From: Lysobacteraceae bacterium 2PB
Lineage (GTDB): Bacteria > Pseudomonadota > Gammaproteobacteria > Xanthomonadales > Xanthomonadaceae
DNA length: 64,000 nucleotides
Assembly (NCBI GenBank): GCA_005502915.1
Contig: SCMT01000003.1
Span: 186,001-250,000 of the forward strand
Direction: 5' to 3'
Under the pieces are notes generated by a model. It made no database searches. It was not told the DNA's origin and saw nothing but the letters and a program-made list of their open reading frames with translations. The translations under genes and the position numbers were made by a program. Within the stretch, counting starts at the first letter, position 1. Every line of letters begins with the position of its first letter. This document shows positions 1 to 11,900 of the stretch, in pieces.

Positions 1-2919
1 GATGATCGCGGTCTGGCAGTGCCCGGCGCGGATCGCTTCGATCGCGCGGTGCACCGCGACCAGCGAACTGCTGCAGGCGGTGTCGATGGGATTGCTCGGG
101 CCGTGCCAGTCCATGTAGTAGCTGATCCGGTTCGGTCCGACCGAGGACACACTGCCGGTGACCGAGTAGGCCTCGACCGGGAGGTGCGCCATCAGGCTGA
201 TGTAGCTGGTGGGACCGCAGCCCATGAAGATGGCGGTGTCGCTGCCCTTGAGGGTGTCGCCGCCGTAGCCGGCGTCTTCGAGGCATTCCCAGACCGACTG
301 CAGCATCAACCGCTGCTCGGGGCTCATGTACATCGCTTCGGCGGGCGAGATGCCGAAGAACAGCGGATCGAATTCCTTCATGCCGGAGATGAACGAGCCC
401 CAGCGGCTGACGCCCGGGTAATCGCGCCAGTCCCAGCGGTCCGCCGGGATCTCGCTGATCATGTCGCGCTCTTCGTCGAGCATCCGCCAGAACTCGTCGG
501 GATTGTTCGCACCGGCGATGCGGCAGCTCATGCCGATCACGGCGACGTCCTCGTCGCGATAGCTGGAACGATTGCGGTAGGCCTCGCGGAAGCGGCGCGC
601 GAACTGCGACACGGACGCGCCGCCGGTCTCGGGCGTGCGCGCCGCGGGCTTCGCTGCGGCCGGGCCGGGATTCGTCGCGGCCTCGGCGCTCTTCGCGCCG
701 CCCACCGACAGCTTCCGGGTCATTTCCGCGGCATGGTTGTCGGCGAGGAACTGGCTGAAGCGCAGGAGATTCGACGCCTCGAACATCGCCGTCGGCATCA
801 GGTTCAGGTCGTAGACGTGGTTCAGGTGCGAGACGAAGCTGGAGATCAGGATCGAATCGAAGCCGAAGTTGGTCCAGTCCTCGGTCTCGTTGATCTGGTT
901 CGGCTTCATCTTCAGATGCTGGGCGGCCTGCAGGCGCATTTCCTGGAGGATTTCGCGCTGCAGGCGATCGAGCTCGGCCGACGACTGCTGCGCTTCCGGC
1001 GCGGCGACGACCGCGGCCGGCTTCGGCGGCGCGAACAGCGCGGCCTGCGCGCTCTTCTGGCCGAACAGCGGCAACAGGCAGGCATGCGGCGATGCGATGG
1101 CCTGGCGCAGCGCCTTGAGGCCCTCGGCGGTGGGCATCGGCTTGATCGCATAGGCACGCGCCAGCGTTTCGCGGCTGGCGTCGTCGAGCTGCATCGCACC
1201 CTCTTCCCACAGCGGCCAGTCGATCGAGACCGAGATCCCCCTCGCCTGTCCTGCGCGCACGCGCGCCGCGCGGGCCTCGATGTACGCGTCCATGTAGCCG
1301 TTGCCGGCGGCATAGTCGAACTGGCCGGCATTGCCGAGCGCACCGGCGACCGAGGAAAACGCGACGAACACTTCGAGCGGGCAGCCGGCGGTGGCGCGAT
1401 CGAGGTTCTGCAGACCCTGCACTTTCGGTGCCAGCACGCGCTCGATGGACGCGTCGCTCTTGTTGACCAGCAGGGCGTCTTCGAGCAGGCCGGCGGCGTG
1501 GACCACGACGTCGATGGCCGGGAACTCGGCGACGATGGCCTCCAGCGCGTCGAGCCGGGCGATGTCGCAGCCGCGCTGGACCACGGTCGCGCCCTGTGCC
1601 TGCAGCGCCTCGATGGCGGCTTGCCCGGCGGCGTCCGGCGTGCGCCGCCCCAGCAGGATCAGCGTGCAGCCCTTGGTCCGTTCCGCGATGTCCCGCGCCA
1701 CGAGCAGACCGAGCGCGCCGAGTCCGCCGGTGATCAGCGCGGTGCAGCCGTCCTTCCAGGCGAATTCCGCGCCGACGTCGGCATCGGCATCCTGGAATTC
1801 CAGGGCCATGTACGCATCGCCGCATTTCAGGCGGCATTCGATCTGCGAATGCTCGATCGACACGGTCTTCATCGCCCCCCACAGGCCGCGGGACAGTCGA
1901 TCTTCGGCAGCGGTGCGCAGTTCCAGCAACGCGGGCCCCTGCTTGTCCTGCGCAAGCGCTTGCGCCGCTTCGAGCAGCGCCTTCGTCGTGGCGACGTAAT
2001 CCTCGCCTGCGTCGACCACGCGCGCAGGGCGATCCCCGGCGGGCGGCGGCGTCACGACCTTCCAGGCCGGTCGGTGGAAGCTCAGGCGGTCCTGCTTCGC
2101 GTTGAGGTCGATCTCGCGGGTCTGGAAGCCCTCGATGATCACCAGCACGCGGCCGTGTTCGTCGGTTGCGGTGTAGTGGAAGCCGTCGGCGCGCTTGCGC
2201 GCATGCACGAACATCGTGTCGACGAGCGCATCGACGACCAGTGTGCTCGTCACCGCGAATGGCACCACGTTCGCTTCCGGGTTGTCGACCAGGGCGAGGC
2301 CGCTCTGGATGATGCTGTCGAGCGCACCCGCGTCCATCACCATGCCGCGCGCCGAGGAGCCGGGCAGACGGATCTTCGAGAAGCCTTCGCTGCGGTCCGC
2401 CGAGATGAAGATGTCCTCGACGCCACGATGCGAGGGGCCCAGCTCGACGCCACGATTGCGGTAGGTCTGGTAGAACGCGGCCTTCGACGGGCCGGGTGTG
2501 TTGCAGACAGCGCGCAACGCGGCCAGATCGACGGTCCGCTCGTAACCGCGTGCGGCGAGGCACTCGGCGGTGTTCTGCACCGAGACCCGGCTCTGGAAGT
2601 GCACGCCCTGGTCGGTGATGACTTCGACGCCGAACTGGCCGGCGGCGCCGGGATAGACCCGCACGGTGACCGTGCGCTTGTCCTTCACCGTGAGCGCGTT
2701 CACGAACACGCTGTCGGCGAGCACCAGCATGGTGCCCTCCTCCGGCGGCGCCGAGGCCGCGACCGCGCCCCGGGCGATTTCCAGGTAGGCCATGCCGGGC
2801 AGGATCTTCTGCCCCTGGATGATGTGGTCGGCGAGGAACGGTTCGCTGCCGTCGAACACCGAACGGAATTCGCCGACCGGATAGTCGTTCTGCCTGTCGA
2901 TCGATGCCGATGCGCTCAT
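1..2919 (-). CDS. Trans-AT PKS protein D, 5' part (DH-KR-ACP-KS), truncated by the window edge
   Basis: The frame is open from the ATG at 2919 to position 1, giving 973 codons; the gene continues to the left. Translated domains are: a dehydratase-fold domain (about 1-290) with His32 in an HxxxGxxxxP motif and D201/Q205 of the DxxxQ motif, but with the usual His-Pro before that Asp lost; a ketoreductase with TGGLGALG near 397, SS near 520 and Tyr536; an ACP with GFDSI (Ser689); and a ketosynthase from about 773 with active-site Cys949 (DTACSSS). The KS is cut off after the Cys, so its two His cannot be seen. The KR has the Asp of B-type KRs. The start overlaps the stop of C as ATGA, so the two are translationally coupled. 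The first DH of this module is the last domain of C, making a tandem DH. No AT is visible. Confidence 0.93.
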   Translation of the reverse strand, partial: MSASASIDRQNDYPVGEFRSVFDGSEPFLADHIIQGQKILPGMAYLEIARGAVAASAPPEEGTMLVLADSVFVNALTVKDKRTVTVRVYPGAAGQFGVEVITDQGVHFQSRVSVQNTAECLAARGYERTVDLAALRAVCNTPGPSKAAFYQTYRNRGVELGPSHRGVEDIFISADRSEGFSKIRLPGSSARGMVMDAGALDSIIQSGLALVDNPEANVVPFAVTSTLVVDALVDTMFVHARKRADGFHYTATDEHGRVLVIIEGFQTREIDLNAKQDRLSFHRPAWKVVTPPPAGDRPARVVDAGEDYVATTKALLEAAQALAQDKQGPALLELRTAAEDRLSRGLWGAMKTVSIEHSQIECRLKCGDAYMALEFQDADADVGAEFAWKDGCTALITGGLGALGLLVARDIAERTKGCTLILLGRRTPDAAGQAAIEALQAQGATVVQRGCDIARLDALEAIVAEFPAIDVVVHAAGLLEDALLVNKSDASIERVLAPKVQGLQNLDRATAGCPLEVFVAFSSVAGALGNAGQFDYAAGNGYMDAYIEARAARVRAGQARGISVSIDWPLWEEGAMQLDDASRETLARAYAIKPMPTAEGLKALRQAIASPHACLLPLFGQKSAQAALFAPPKPAAVVAAPEAQQSSAELDRLQREILQEMRLQAAQHLKMKPNQINETEDWTNFGFDSILISSFVSHLNHVYDLNLMPTAMFEASNLLRFSQFLADNHAAEMTRKLSVGGAKSAEAATNPGPAAAKPAARTPETGGASVSQFARRFREAYRNRSSYRDEDVAVIGMSCRIAGANNPDEFWRMLDEERDMISEIPADRWDWRDYPGVSRWGSFISGMKEFDPLFFGISPAEAMYMSPEQRLMLQSVWECLEDAGYGGDTLKGSDTAIFMGCGPTSYISLMAHLPVEAYSVTGSVSSVGPNRISYYMDWHGPSNPIDTACSSSLVAVHRAIEAIRAGHCQTAII

Positions 2920-5900
2920 GGATTCACCGCCAGGGACGCATGGGAACGGTCGCTTGCGGCGTCGCCCGGCGACGATGCCGGCGGCACCAGGGCGCGGACG
3001 TAGAAATGGGTGATCTTCACGAGCGATTCGCCGCTTTCGCTGAGGATGTGGATGTTGAACTGGAGGATGCCGGCGCTGCCCTGCGCGTCGCCGGCGCGCT
3101 CGACCAGCACATGGCACTGCGGGGTGAGGCTGCCGAGGACCTCGATCTCGTCGATCGCGAACGGCAGGTGCGGCACGCCGCCCTCGTCGGAAGCGAGCAG
3201 TGCGATGACGGTCTGCAGCGCGCCGTCGATCAGGGTGGGATGCAGCACGTACTGCTCGAAGTCCTTCGAGAGCGACGGATCCAGCGAGAGCCTGGCCATG
3301 GCGCAGCCGTCGCCGATCGCGACGCTGTCGATCACGCGGAAGGTCGGGCCGTAGTCGAAGCCGAGGTTCTGGAACATGCGGTAATAGCGTTCGCTGTCGT
3401 GCGATTCGCCGCAGCGCTGGCGCCATGCCGACAGCGACGGTTGCGCGGCGTGCTGCGATGCGTGGCCGTCGCCTGCACGGTCGTCATCGAACAGCACGCG
3501 ACCCTCGCAGTGCAGCACGGTCTCCTGGTCGTCGTCGACGGTGGTGATCGCGAATTCCGCGCCGCCGGTCGCGCTGCCGGGCTTGCTGCGCAGGCCGATC
3601 TTCAGGTCCTGCGGCGGGTCGGTCAGCGACAGCGGCTGCACCCAGTAGATGTCGCGCAGTCGGCGCACGCGGCGCTGGCCGGCGATGCTGCCCGCGATGC
3701 AGGCCATTTCGAGGAAGCCGGCGCCGGGGAACACCGCCTGCCCCTGGATCCGGTGATCGCGGGCGTAGTAGCGGTCGCCGTCGAGCGCGGCGGCGAAGCG
3801 GATGCCGTCGAGCGTCGAGACATTGTGCGAAACCAGCGGATGCAGACGCGCGGGCATCGCCGCAGCCGGGGCGCGTTCGGCGGTCGCGAAATCGACGACC
3901 CAGTAGCGATCGCGGGCGAACGGATAGACCGGCGCAGCGACGACGGGCAGCGACGCCCCTTCATCGAGTCGCGCCCACTCGACCTTTCCGCCCTCGGTCC
4001 AGAAGGCCGCCAGACCGGCGAGATCGCGCGAGGCGCAGAGCGACTGCATGCGTTCGCGTTGCTCGCGCGTTGCATGGCCCGCGCTGCGCGGATCGATGCG
4101 CCCCTGCCACAGCGCATCGCGACCGGCGGCCAGACCCGGATCGCCGTCGAGCCAGCGCTGCAGGACCTGGCGCAGCTGCCGGGCGCTGCCGACGACCAGA
4201 GCCAAGCGTTCCGGCATGGCTTCGCGACCGACCTGCAGGGTGCGGCACAAGGCATGCACGTCGCAGTCGGGGTTCAGCGCCAGGAAATCGACATGCCGCC
4301 AGGCGTACTCGCGCAGGCGCTCGGCGTTCATCGCGGACAGCACGAAGAGTGCGTCGCCTTCGGTCGGAGTCGAGGTTGCCTGCGCCGCGATGGGCAGGTA
4401 TTCCTCCAGCACCGCGCAGGCGTTGACGCCACCGGCGCCGAACGCATTGATGAGCGCGCGGCGCGGCACGCCCGCCGGGGATTCCCACGGCGTCAGCGAC
4501 GTCTGCAGGTAGCACGGCGCACGCGCGAAATCGATGTCCGGATTGACGGTGTCGGCATGGATGCTCGGGGCGATCTGGCGGTGCCGGAACTGCATCAGGA
4601 TCCGGGCGATGCCCGCGATGCTGGTCGCGGATTCGGCATGGCCGATGTTGGCCTTGAGCGAGGCCAGCGCACAGAACCCGGTCTCGGCGGTCTGCTGCGC
4701 GAAAGCCTGGGTGATGGCGGCGACTTCCAGGCTGTCGCCCATCCGCGTGCCGGTGCCGTGGCCTTCGATGTAGCCGATCGAACGCGCCGGGACATCGGCC
4801 TGCGCCAGCGCCTGCGCGATGACCTGCGCCTGCGCGTTCGGATTCGGCGTCGCGTAGCCGTTCGAGCGCCCGCTGTGGTCGTAGGCGCTGCCGCGGATCA
4901 CGCCGTAGATGCGGTCGCCGTCGCGCTCGGCCTGGCGCAGCGGCTTGAGCACGAGCGTGCCGACGCCTTCGCCCGGGATGAAGCCATCGTCGCCGTCGCC
5001 ATAGCTGCGACACTTGTCGCCGACCGCGAGCATCCGGCGGTGGCAGAACGACTGGTATTTCGCGGGATGCAGGTACAGGTTCACGCCACCGGCCAGGGCG
5101 ACCTGGCACTCGCGGCGACGCAGGCTTTCGCAGGCCAGGTGCACCGCGACCAGCGAGGATGAGCAGGCGGTGTCGATCGGCATGCTCGGGCCCTGCAGGT
5201 CGAGCGCGTAGGAGACGCGGTTGGCGATCGACCAGGGCATCCCGCTGGGCGTGACCATGCGGCCGCGCTGCCAGGCCTCGGGGGCGAGCAGCTGGTACGT
5301 ATTGGTGGTCACGCCGACGAACACGCCGACATCGGCGCTCCTGCCCTTGGGGTGACGCTGCTTCAGGCGTTCGCGGGTATAGCCGGCATCCTCGATCGCG
5401 GACCAGGCGGATTGCAGGAAGCGACGCTCCTGCGGGTCGATGATCGCGGCCTCGGCATCGGCGATGTTGAAGAAACCGGCGTCGAACTTGTCGACATCGT
5501 CGATGAAGCCGCCCCACTTGCAGTAGATCTTGCCGTGCTCGGCATTCGCCGGATCCGGGTCGAAGAACTCGGCATGGTCCCAGCGGTTCCCGGGCACGAG
5601 TTGGATGAGATCGGTGCCGGTGCGCAGGTGTTCCCAGAAGGTGTCGAGGTCGTCCGCCTGCGGGAACTGGGCATGGACGCCGATGATCGCGATCGGCTCG
5701 GCCTGGGTCGGCAAGGTTTCTGCGACGGCGACCGGCGGCCCTGCGGTCAGCGCGGTCGGCGCGGTCTGCGCTTCGCCCGTGGAGACCTGCGGCGCCACGG
5801 GCGAAACCTCCGGCGCGGCACCGAGATGACGGGCCAGCGCTGCCGTGGCGTGGTCGACGAGATACGCGGCGAGGCTGGCGACGGTGTCGTATTCGTACAT

Positions 5901-8900
5901 CAGGGTCTTCGGCAGGTCGCCGAGATCCTGTTCCAGCGTTGCATTAAGCCGGCCGATCATGATCGAGTCGAAGCCGAAGGCCTCGAAGCGTTCGTCGATG
6001 TCGATCGCGTCGACCGGGATCCGGGTCTCGGCGTGGACGCGTTCGCACACGTAGCGCCTGGCCTGCGTGAGCAGGGCATCGCGGTCGGACGACGTGATGC
6101 CGGGAACGACGCCCGGCGCGGCTGCAAGCCCTGCTGTGATCGAGGGGGCTGCAGGGTTGCAGTGGGCCGCGATCTTCGAGGGCTGGCCGTACAGCGCCAG
6201 CGCACGCGGCAGATCTGCGCGCAGCAGCGTGTTCCAGTAGCCGATGCCGATCTCGGTCGGCAGCGCGCTGAGGCCGGTGCGCTCTTCGGTGCGCTGCAGA
6301 TCGGCTTCGGACACCTGCATGCCGCCGGCCAGCCAGTACGGCCAACCGATCGACAGGGTCCGGCCGTAGCGCTGGCGACGGGCGCGGGCACGTTCGCGGT
6401 GTTCTGCGAACGCGTCCATGAAGGCATTGGCGTAGGCGTAATCGGTCTGGCCGACATTGCCGAAGCTGCCCGCGCCTGACGAGAACAGCACGAACAGGTC
6501 GAGCGGTTCCTCGGCGGTGAACCGGTCCAGATGCAGGGTGCCCTGCACCTTCGGCGCCAGCACGCGGCGGAAGCGCTCGCGGTCCTTGCGGATCAGCAGC
6601 GCATCGTCGTTGAGGCCGGCGCTGTGGATCACGCCGTTCAGTGCGCCGAAGCGCGCCCTGGCCCCCGCGATGAGATCGCGAGCGCGCGCTGTGTCGGCGA
6701 TGTCGGCCTGCAGGTAGATCGCCTCGCCGCCGAGCGCGTGCAGGTCTTTCAGCGTCTGCTCGCCGGTCGCATCGAGTGCCGAGCGGCCGCTGAGCACCAG
6801 CCGGGCACGGTAATGCTCGGCCAGGTGACGCGCGAAGAGCAGGCCGAGACCGCCCAGTCCACCGGTGACCAGATAGACGCCGCCGTGCTTGAGCCCCACG
6901 TCGCCCGTGGACGACGCCGCGAGCGACTGTTCGGCGAGCACGCGCACGCGACGCTGCGCATGCAGCCCCTCGCCCGCGCGACGGCGGACCTCGATCTCGT
7001 GCCGGGACGGTGCCTGCAGTTCCTCGACGAGCGCGGTGACCGTGTCGATGGCGAGCGCTTCGAGGTCGGTGGCGGTGTCCCTGCCGATGTCCATACCGGC
7101 TTCCAGCGCGAGCACGCGTCCCTGGCAGCGGCTGTTCTCCAGCGCGAACGAGCGGTAGAACGCGGCGAGCGCCTCGCAGGCGGCGGGATTCGCGCCATCA
7201 TCCACGTGGAAACTCGACAGGAGCGTGCACGGCGCCTGGCGCATGCCGACTGCGGCCAGGGCCTTGCACAGGCCGAACAGCGCGTCGACACCGACCTGCA
7301 GCGCACGCTCGGTGGCGATGGCGTCGGCAGCTTCCGGCAGGCGGGCGGTGTCGGCGTTGTGGAGGACGTGGCTCGGTGTCCGGCCTGCGTCGCGCAATGC
7401 GGCCAGCAGCGAGTCGAACTGCGTCGGCTGCGATGGATCGAGCACGAAACGATCCGGACTTTCCTGGACGAAGTCGCCCTCGCCCAGGCGCGCCAGCACG
7501 ATCGCCTTGAGCGGCGTGGCCGGCAGCAGGCGGGCGCGGATCTGTTCGAACAGCCGATCGTCGGTGTCGAGGATCAGCAGCACGTCATCGGTATCGAATG
7601 CGACACGCTGCGCAGGCAGTGCGGCGTCGCGCCAGACCGGGGCGTAGCACGTCGCACGCCGTGCTTCGACTGGATCGGTCGATGCGGCTGCAGGCAGCGC
7701 CGAGACCGTCGCCGATGCAGCGTGTGCGGACGCCGCTGCGGTCGGCAGCGGCTGCGGCCAGTAGCGCTCCTTCGCGAACGGATAGCCCGGCACGCGATGC
7801 AAGCGGCGCGGCTGGGCATCGAGATGGTAGGCCGCCCAGTCGATCTCCGCGCCTTCCACCCACAGCGCGGCCAGCGCAGCGGACTGCACCGCGCCTTCGC
7901 TGCGCCGCAGTGCGGCGGCTTCTTCGGTCGGAATCGTCGTGTCCTGGCTGCGGGCCACGGTGCCGCGCTGCCCGCCCGGCAGGCCGGCGACAAAGTCTCG
8001 CAGCTGCGACTGCAGCTCGACGACCGAGCTGGCCACCCACGCGGCGCGTTCGCGCATGGGATCGCGCCCCACCTGCAAGGTCCAGGCCAGGTCGCGCAGG
8101 TCGATATCGCTGCCGGCGCGTTCCAGGAAGCCGAGCAGGTCCTGCGCCATGGTCCGCAACTGGTCCGCGGTGCGCGCGGACAGCGGCACCACGCAGGGCT
8201 GCGGGCCGGAAGTAGCGCGACGCAGCGTCGGCACGTACTCCTCGATGACGACATGCGCATTCGTCCCGCTGAAGCCGAAGGCGCTGACGGCGGCGCGACG
8301 CTTGCGGCCGAAGGCAGGCGCCCAGGCGTGGGTCTCGCGGCTGACGTAGAACGGCGATGCGGCGAAGTCGAACAGCGCGTTTTCCTGCCTGAGGTTGACG
8401 TTCGGTGCCAGCATGCCGTTGCGCAGGCTCAGCAGCACCTTGTGCACGCCGGCCACGCCGGCGGCGCCGGAGGTGTGGCCGAGATTGGTCTTGACCGCGC
8501 CCAGGGCGCAGGCGTTGCGCTTGCCGCCCTGTTCCTTGAACACGGTCGACAGCGCTTCGAGTTCGATCGGATCGCCGAGCTTGGTGCCGGTACCGTGGGT
8601 CTCGACGTAGTTGATGGTGGTGGCGTCGATGTCGTAACGGCGATACACGTCGCGCAGCAGGTCGATCTGGCTGTTGACGCTGGGCGCGGTGATGCCGTTG
8701 GTCTTGCCGTCCTGGTTGATGCCGGAGCCGATGATGACGCCGTAGATCTCGTCGCCATCACGCTCCGCGTCTGAAAGACGCTTCAGCACCACGGTGCCCA
8801 CGCCCTCGCCGGGCACGAAGCCGTCGGCGCTGTTGTCGAAGGTCTTGCACTGGCCGTCGCGCGCGAGCATGCCGGCGCGGCACATGCCGAGGTAGGACTC

Positions 8901-11900
8901 GGGTATCAGGTACAGGCTGACGCCACCGGCCAGGCCCATGTCGATCTCGTGGTTGAGCAGCGCCTGGCAGGCGAGATGGATCGCCACCAGCGACGAGGAA
9001 CAGGCCGTGTCGACCGGGATCGCCGGCCCCTTGAGGTTGAGGTGGTAGGCGATGCGGGCGGCACCGATCGCGAAACTGTTGGCGGTGGTCTCGACGTTGA
9101 GGGGGCTGCCCTTGGCGAGCAGGATCGAATACTCGCTGCTCATGATGCCGAGGTAGACGCCGCACTTGCGGTTGCTCAAGGCCGCGCTGGAATAGCCCGC
9201 ATCCTGGAAGGCGCGGTAGCTTTCCTGCATGAACAGCCGATGCTGCGGATCCATGACCTCGGCCTCGGACGGCGAGATCTGGAAGAACATCGGGTCGAAT
9301 TCCTCGGCGCCGTCGAGCATGCCCAGCCACTTGCAGTAGACCTTGCCGGGCTTGCCGGGCGTGGGGTCGTACCAGACGGACACATCCCAGCGCGACGGCG
9401 GGATCTCGCGGATCGAGTTGCGGCCCTCGACCAGGTTCTGCCAGAACTGTTCGAGGTTGTCGGCGCCCGGGTAGCGTCCGGACATGCCGACGATCGCGAT
9501 CTTCTCCGTGATCCGTTCCACGCCCTGCGACGGTTGCGCGGACGTGGTGCCCGCGATGCCGGCAGTGATCGGCAGGCTGCGCGAACGACGACGCAGCGCG
9601 TTCTGCGCGAGCGACTGGGTCGGCGCGAAGCGCGGCGTCGGCGCGGACGCGGACATCGGCGTGGCCATCGTTGCAGGCAGTGGCGCTGCCATCGCAACGG
9701 GCGCACCCGCCGCAGGCGCAGGCGCGCTCGCGAGCATCGGCTGGGGCACGCGATCCGGCGGCAGCTTCGCGATCTCCTCGTGCACGAAACGCGCGAGGGC
9801 GCGCAGGTTGGCGTAGTCGTAGACCCGGGTCGCGGAAATCTCCAGGCCATAGGTCTTGTTGATCGTCTTGACCCACTCGACGCCGACGATCGAATCCAGG
9901 CCGAGGTCGACGAATGCGCTGTCGATGTCGATCGCGGACTCGTCGAGATACAGGGCCTGCGCGAGGCTGCTGCGCAACTCGGGCTGCAGCGACTCGATGG
10001 TATGGCCACTGCGTTGCGGCGCCGGCGCAGGCGGCGCGGGCGGATCGAAGTTCGGCAGCTCGTGCACCACGCTCGGCACAGAGGCAATCGCGGGCACGGA
10101 ACGCTGCGAGACCGGCACTGCAGGCGCGGGTCCGGCGCCGGCCTGCGACGCGGATGCCTTCGGCAGCTGGCTTTCCACGTAGGCGCTCAGCGCCGCCAGG
10201 TTGGCGTAGTCGTAGACGCGGGTGGCGCCGATCTCCAGGCCCAGACCCTTGTTGATGCTCTTCACCCACTCGACGCCGACGATCGAATCGAGGCCGAGGT
10301 CGACGAACGGGCGATCGTCGTCGATGTTGGCTTCGTCGAGGTACAGGGCCTGCGCCAGCGAACGCTTGAGGAAGCCGCGCACGTCGACCCGCTCGTCTGC
10401 TGCGGCGGCCGGCGCCGTCATGACCGCCGACAGCACGGGCGGCGCTGTCGGCGCAGGTGCCATGGGTTGCACCGGCGAAGACGATGACGGCAATGCCGTC
10501 GTCGCGTCGAGCGCGGCCAGGCGCGAGGCGTTTGGTTTCGGCTGATGGCTGCCGGTCACCACGGGCACGGTGCCCGGCGCCGCCAGCGCGATCGCGTCCG
10601 GCTTGGCCAGTCGCGGTGCCGCGATGGGCGCGGCCAGCAGGATCGCGGGCGCAGCCGACGCCGCGACATCGACGTGCGCATCGGCTGCGGTGGCGGGCAC
10701 GAACCCGCGCCAGCGCAGGCCGACCGTGCCGTGAGCGTCGCACCAGTCCATGTCGAGTCCGGGCGTATCGCCCTCGCTCCAGCGCGCCCAGATCCACATC
10801 GGCGAACCGCAGGCGGACAGGACCGTGAGCGATGCGAGGTCGCGGGGCGCGAGACGATCGAGCCCGATCAGGGACGCGAGTGCGTCGAACACGCGATCGG
10901 CGGATGCGGGATCAAGCAGCAGGCCGGGCGTCGGCGACGGCTGAGCGTCGGTGACGGCGATCAGCCACTCCCCTGCCCCGCACCACAGGCGCCAGCCGTT
11001 CGACGCACGGTGATCGGATGCGCGTACGGCCGGCCATGCCGATTCGGACATGCGCGCGGCAAGCGCGGCGAGATCGAGCCGCTGGCCGGTGCCTGCCGGC
11101 GCCAGCTCGCCGCTGCCCTGCGCGTGAACGCAGTCGTCGCCGCTGTAGAGGTCGAAATCGATGTGGCCCGTGGCGGACGGGTACAGCGCGATGTGCAGCG
11201 GCCGTTCGCCGTCGGCGACGAACGGTGCGCCGAACTGCAACGCGCCCAGTTCGACCGCAGCCGCTGCCGGCGATTCGCGCCGCGCGCAGGCCAGCGCGGC
11301 ACGCGCCATTTCCAGCAGCAGCGCGGAGGAGAGCCCGTCCCCGCCTGCCGACGACGCCGGCAACACCGAGGAGAAGCGCAACTGGTCGAGATCCGAGGTG
11401 TTCTCGTGAAGCAGGGGATGCAGCGCCGAGGCGCGCGACATCGCAGGCTTCGGCCCGATGTGCGCGAACAGCCCGACGGTCGGATCGATCCAGTATTTTT
11501 CCCTGGCGAAGGGATACGTCGGCAGGTGCATGCGCAGCGGCGGATGCTTGCCGTGGAACTTGCGCCAGTCCAGATCGAGACCCTTCGACCACAGTTCGGC
11601 CAGGCGGGCCAGCTTGCGCTGGGCGATCCACTTGTCGAGGACGGCCTCGTAATCGTCGTCGGCGACGAACAGCGCCAGCATTTCCTTGTTGGCCTTGACC
11701 TGGCCGCGATAGGCGCCGGTCGCGTCGCCGTCGATGTGCGCGCTCAGGACATCCTGCAGATGCGCCGTCGAATCGACGACGAAGGCCAGCCGCTCCTCCA
11801 TCGGTTCGCGGCCGACCTGCAGGGTGTAGGCCAGCGAGGCGAGATCGATCCGCCGTCCCGCGTCGGAGGCGTCCTGCAGCATGAACAGCAGGTCGCGGAC

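Noticed and set aside
1800-2919. Calling the first domain of protein D a pyran synthase
   Set aside because: The order fits, but the module two before supplies no hydroxyl and the DxxxQ motif is kept; left as DH-like.
19-3003. A 994-codon open frame on the plus strand
   Set aside because: Antisense shadow of PKS protein D. The translation is Arg/Gly/Ala/His-rich without domains, while the minus frame gives continuous DH-KR-ACP-KS.
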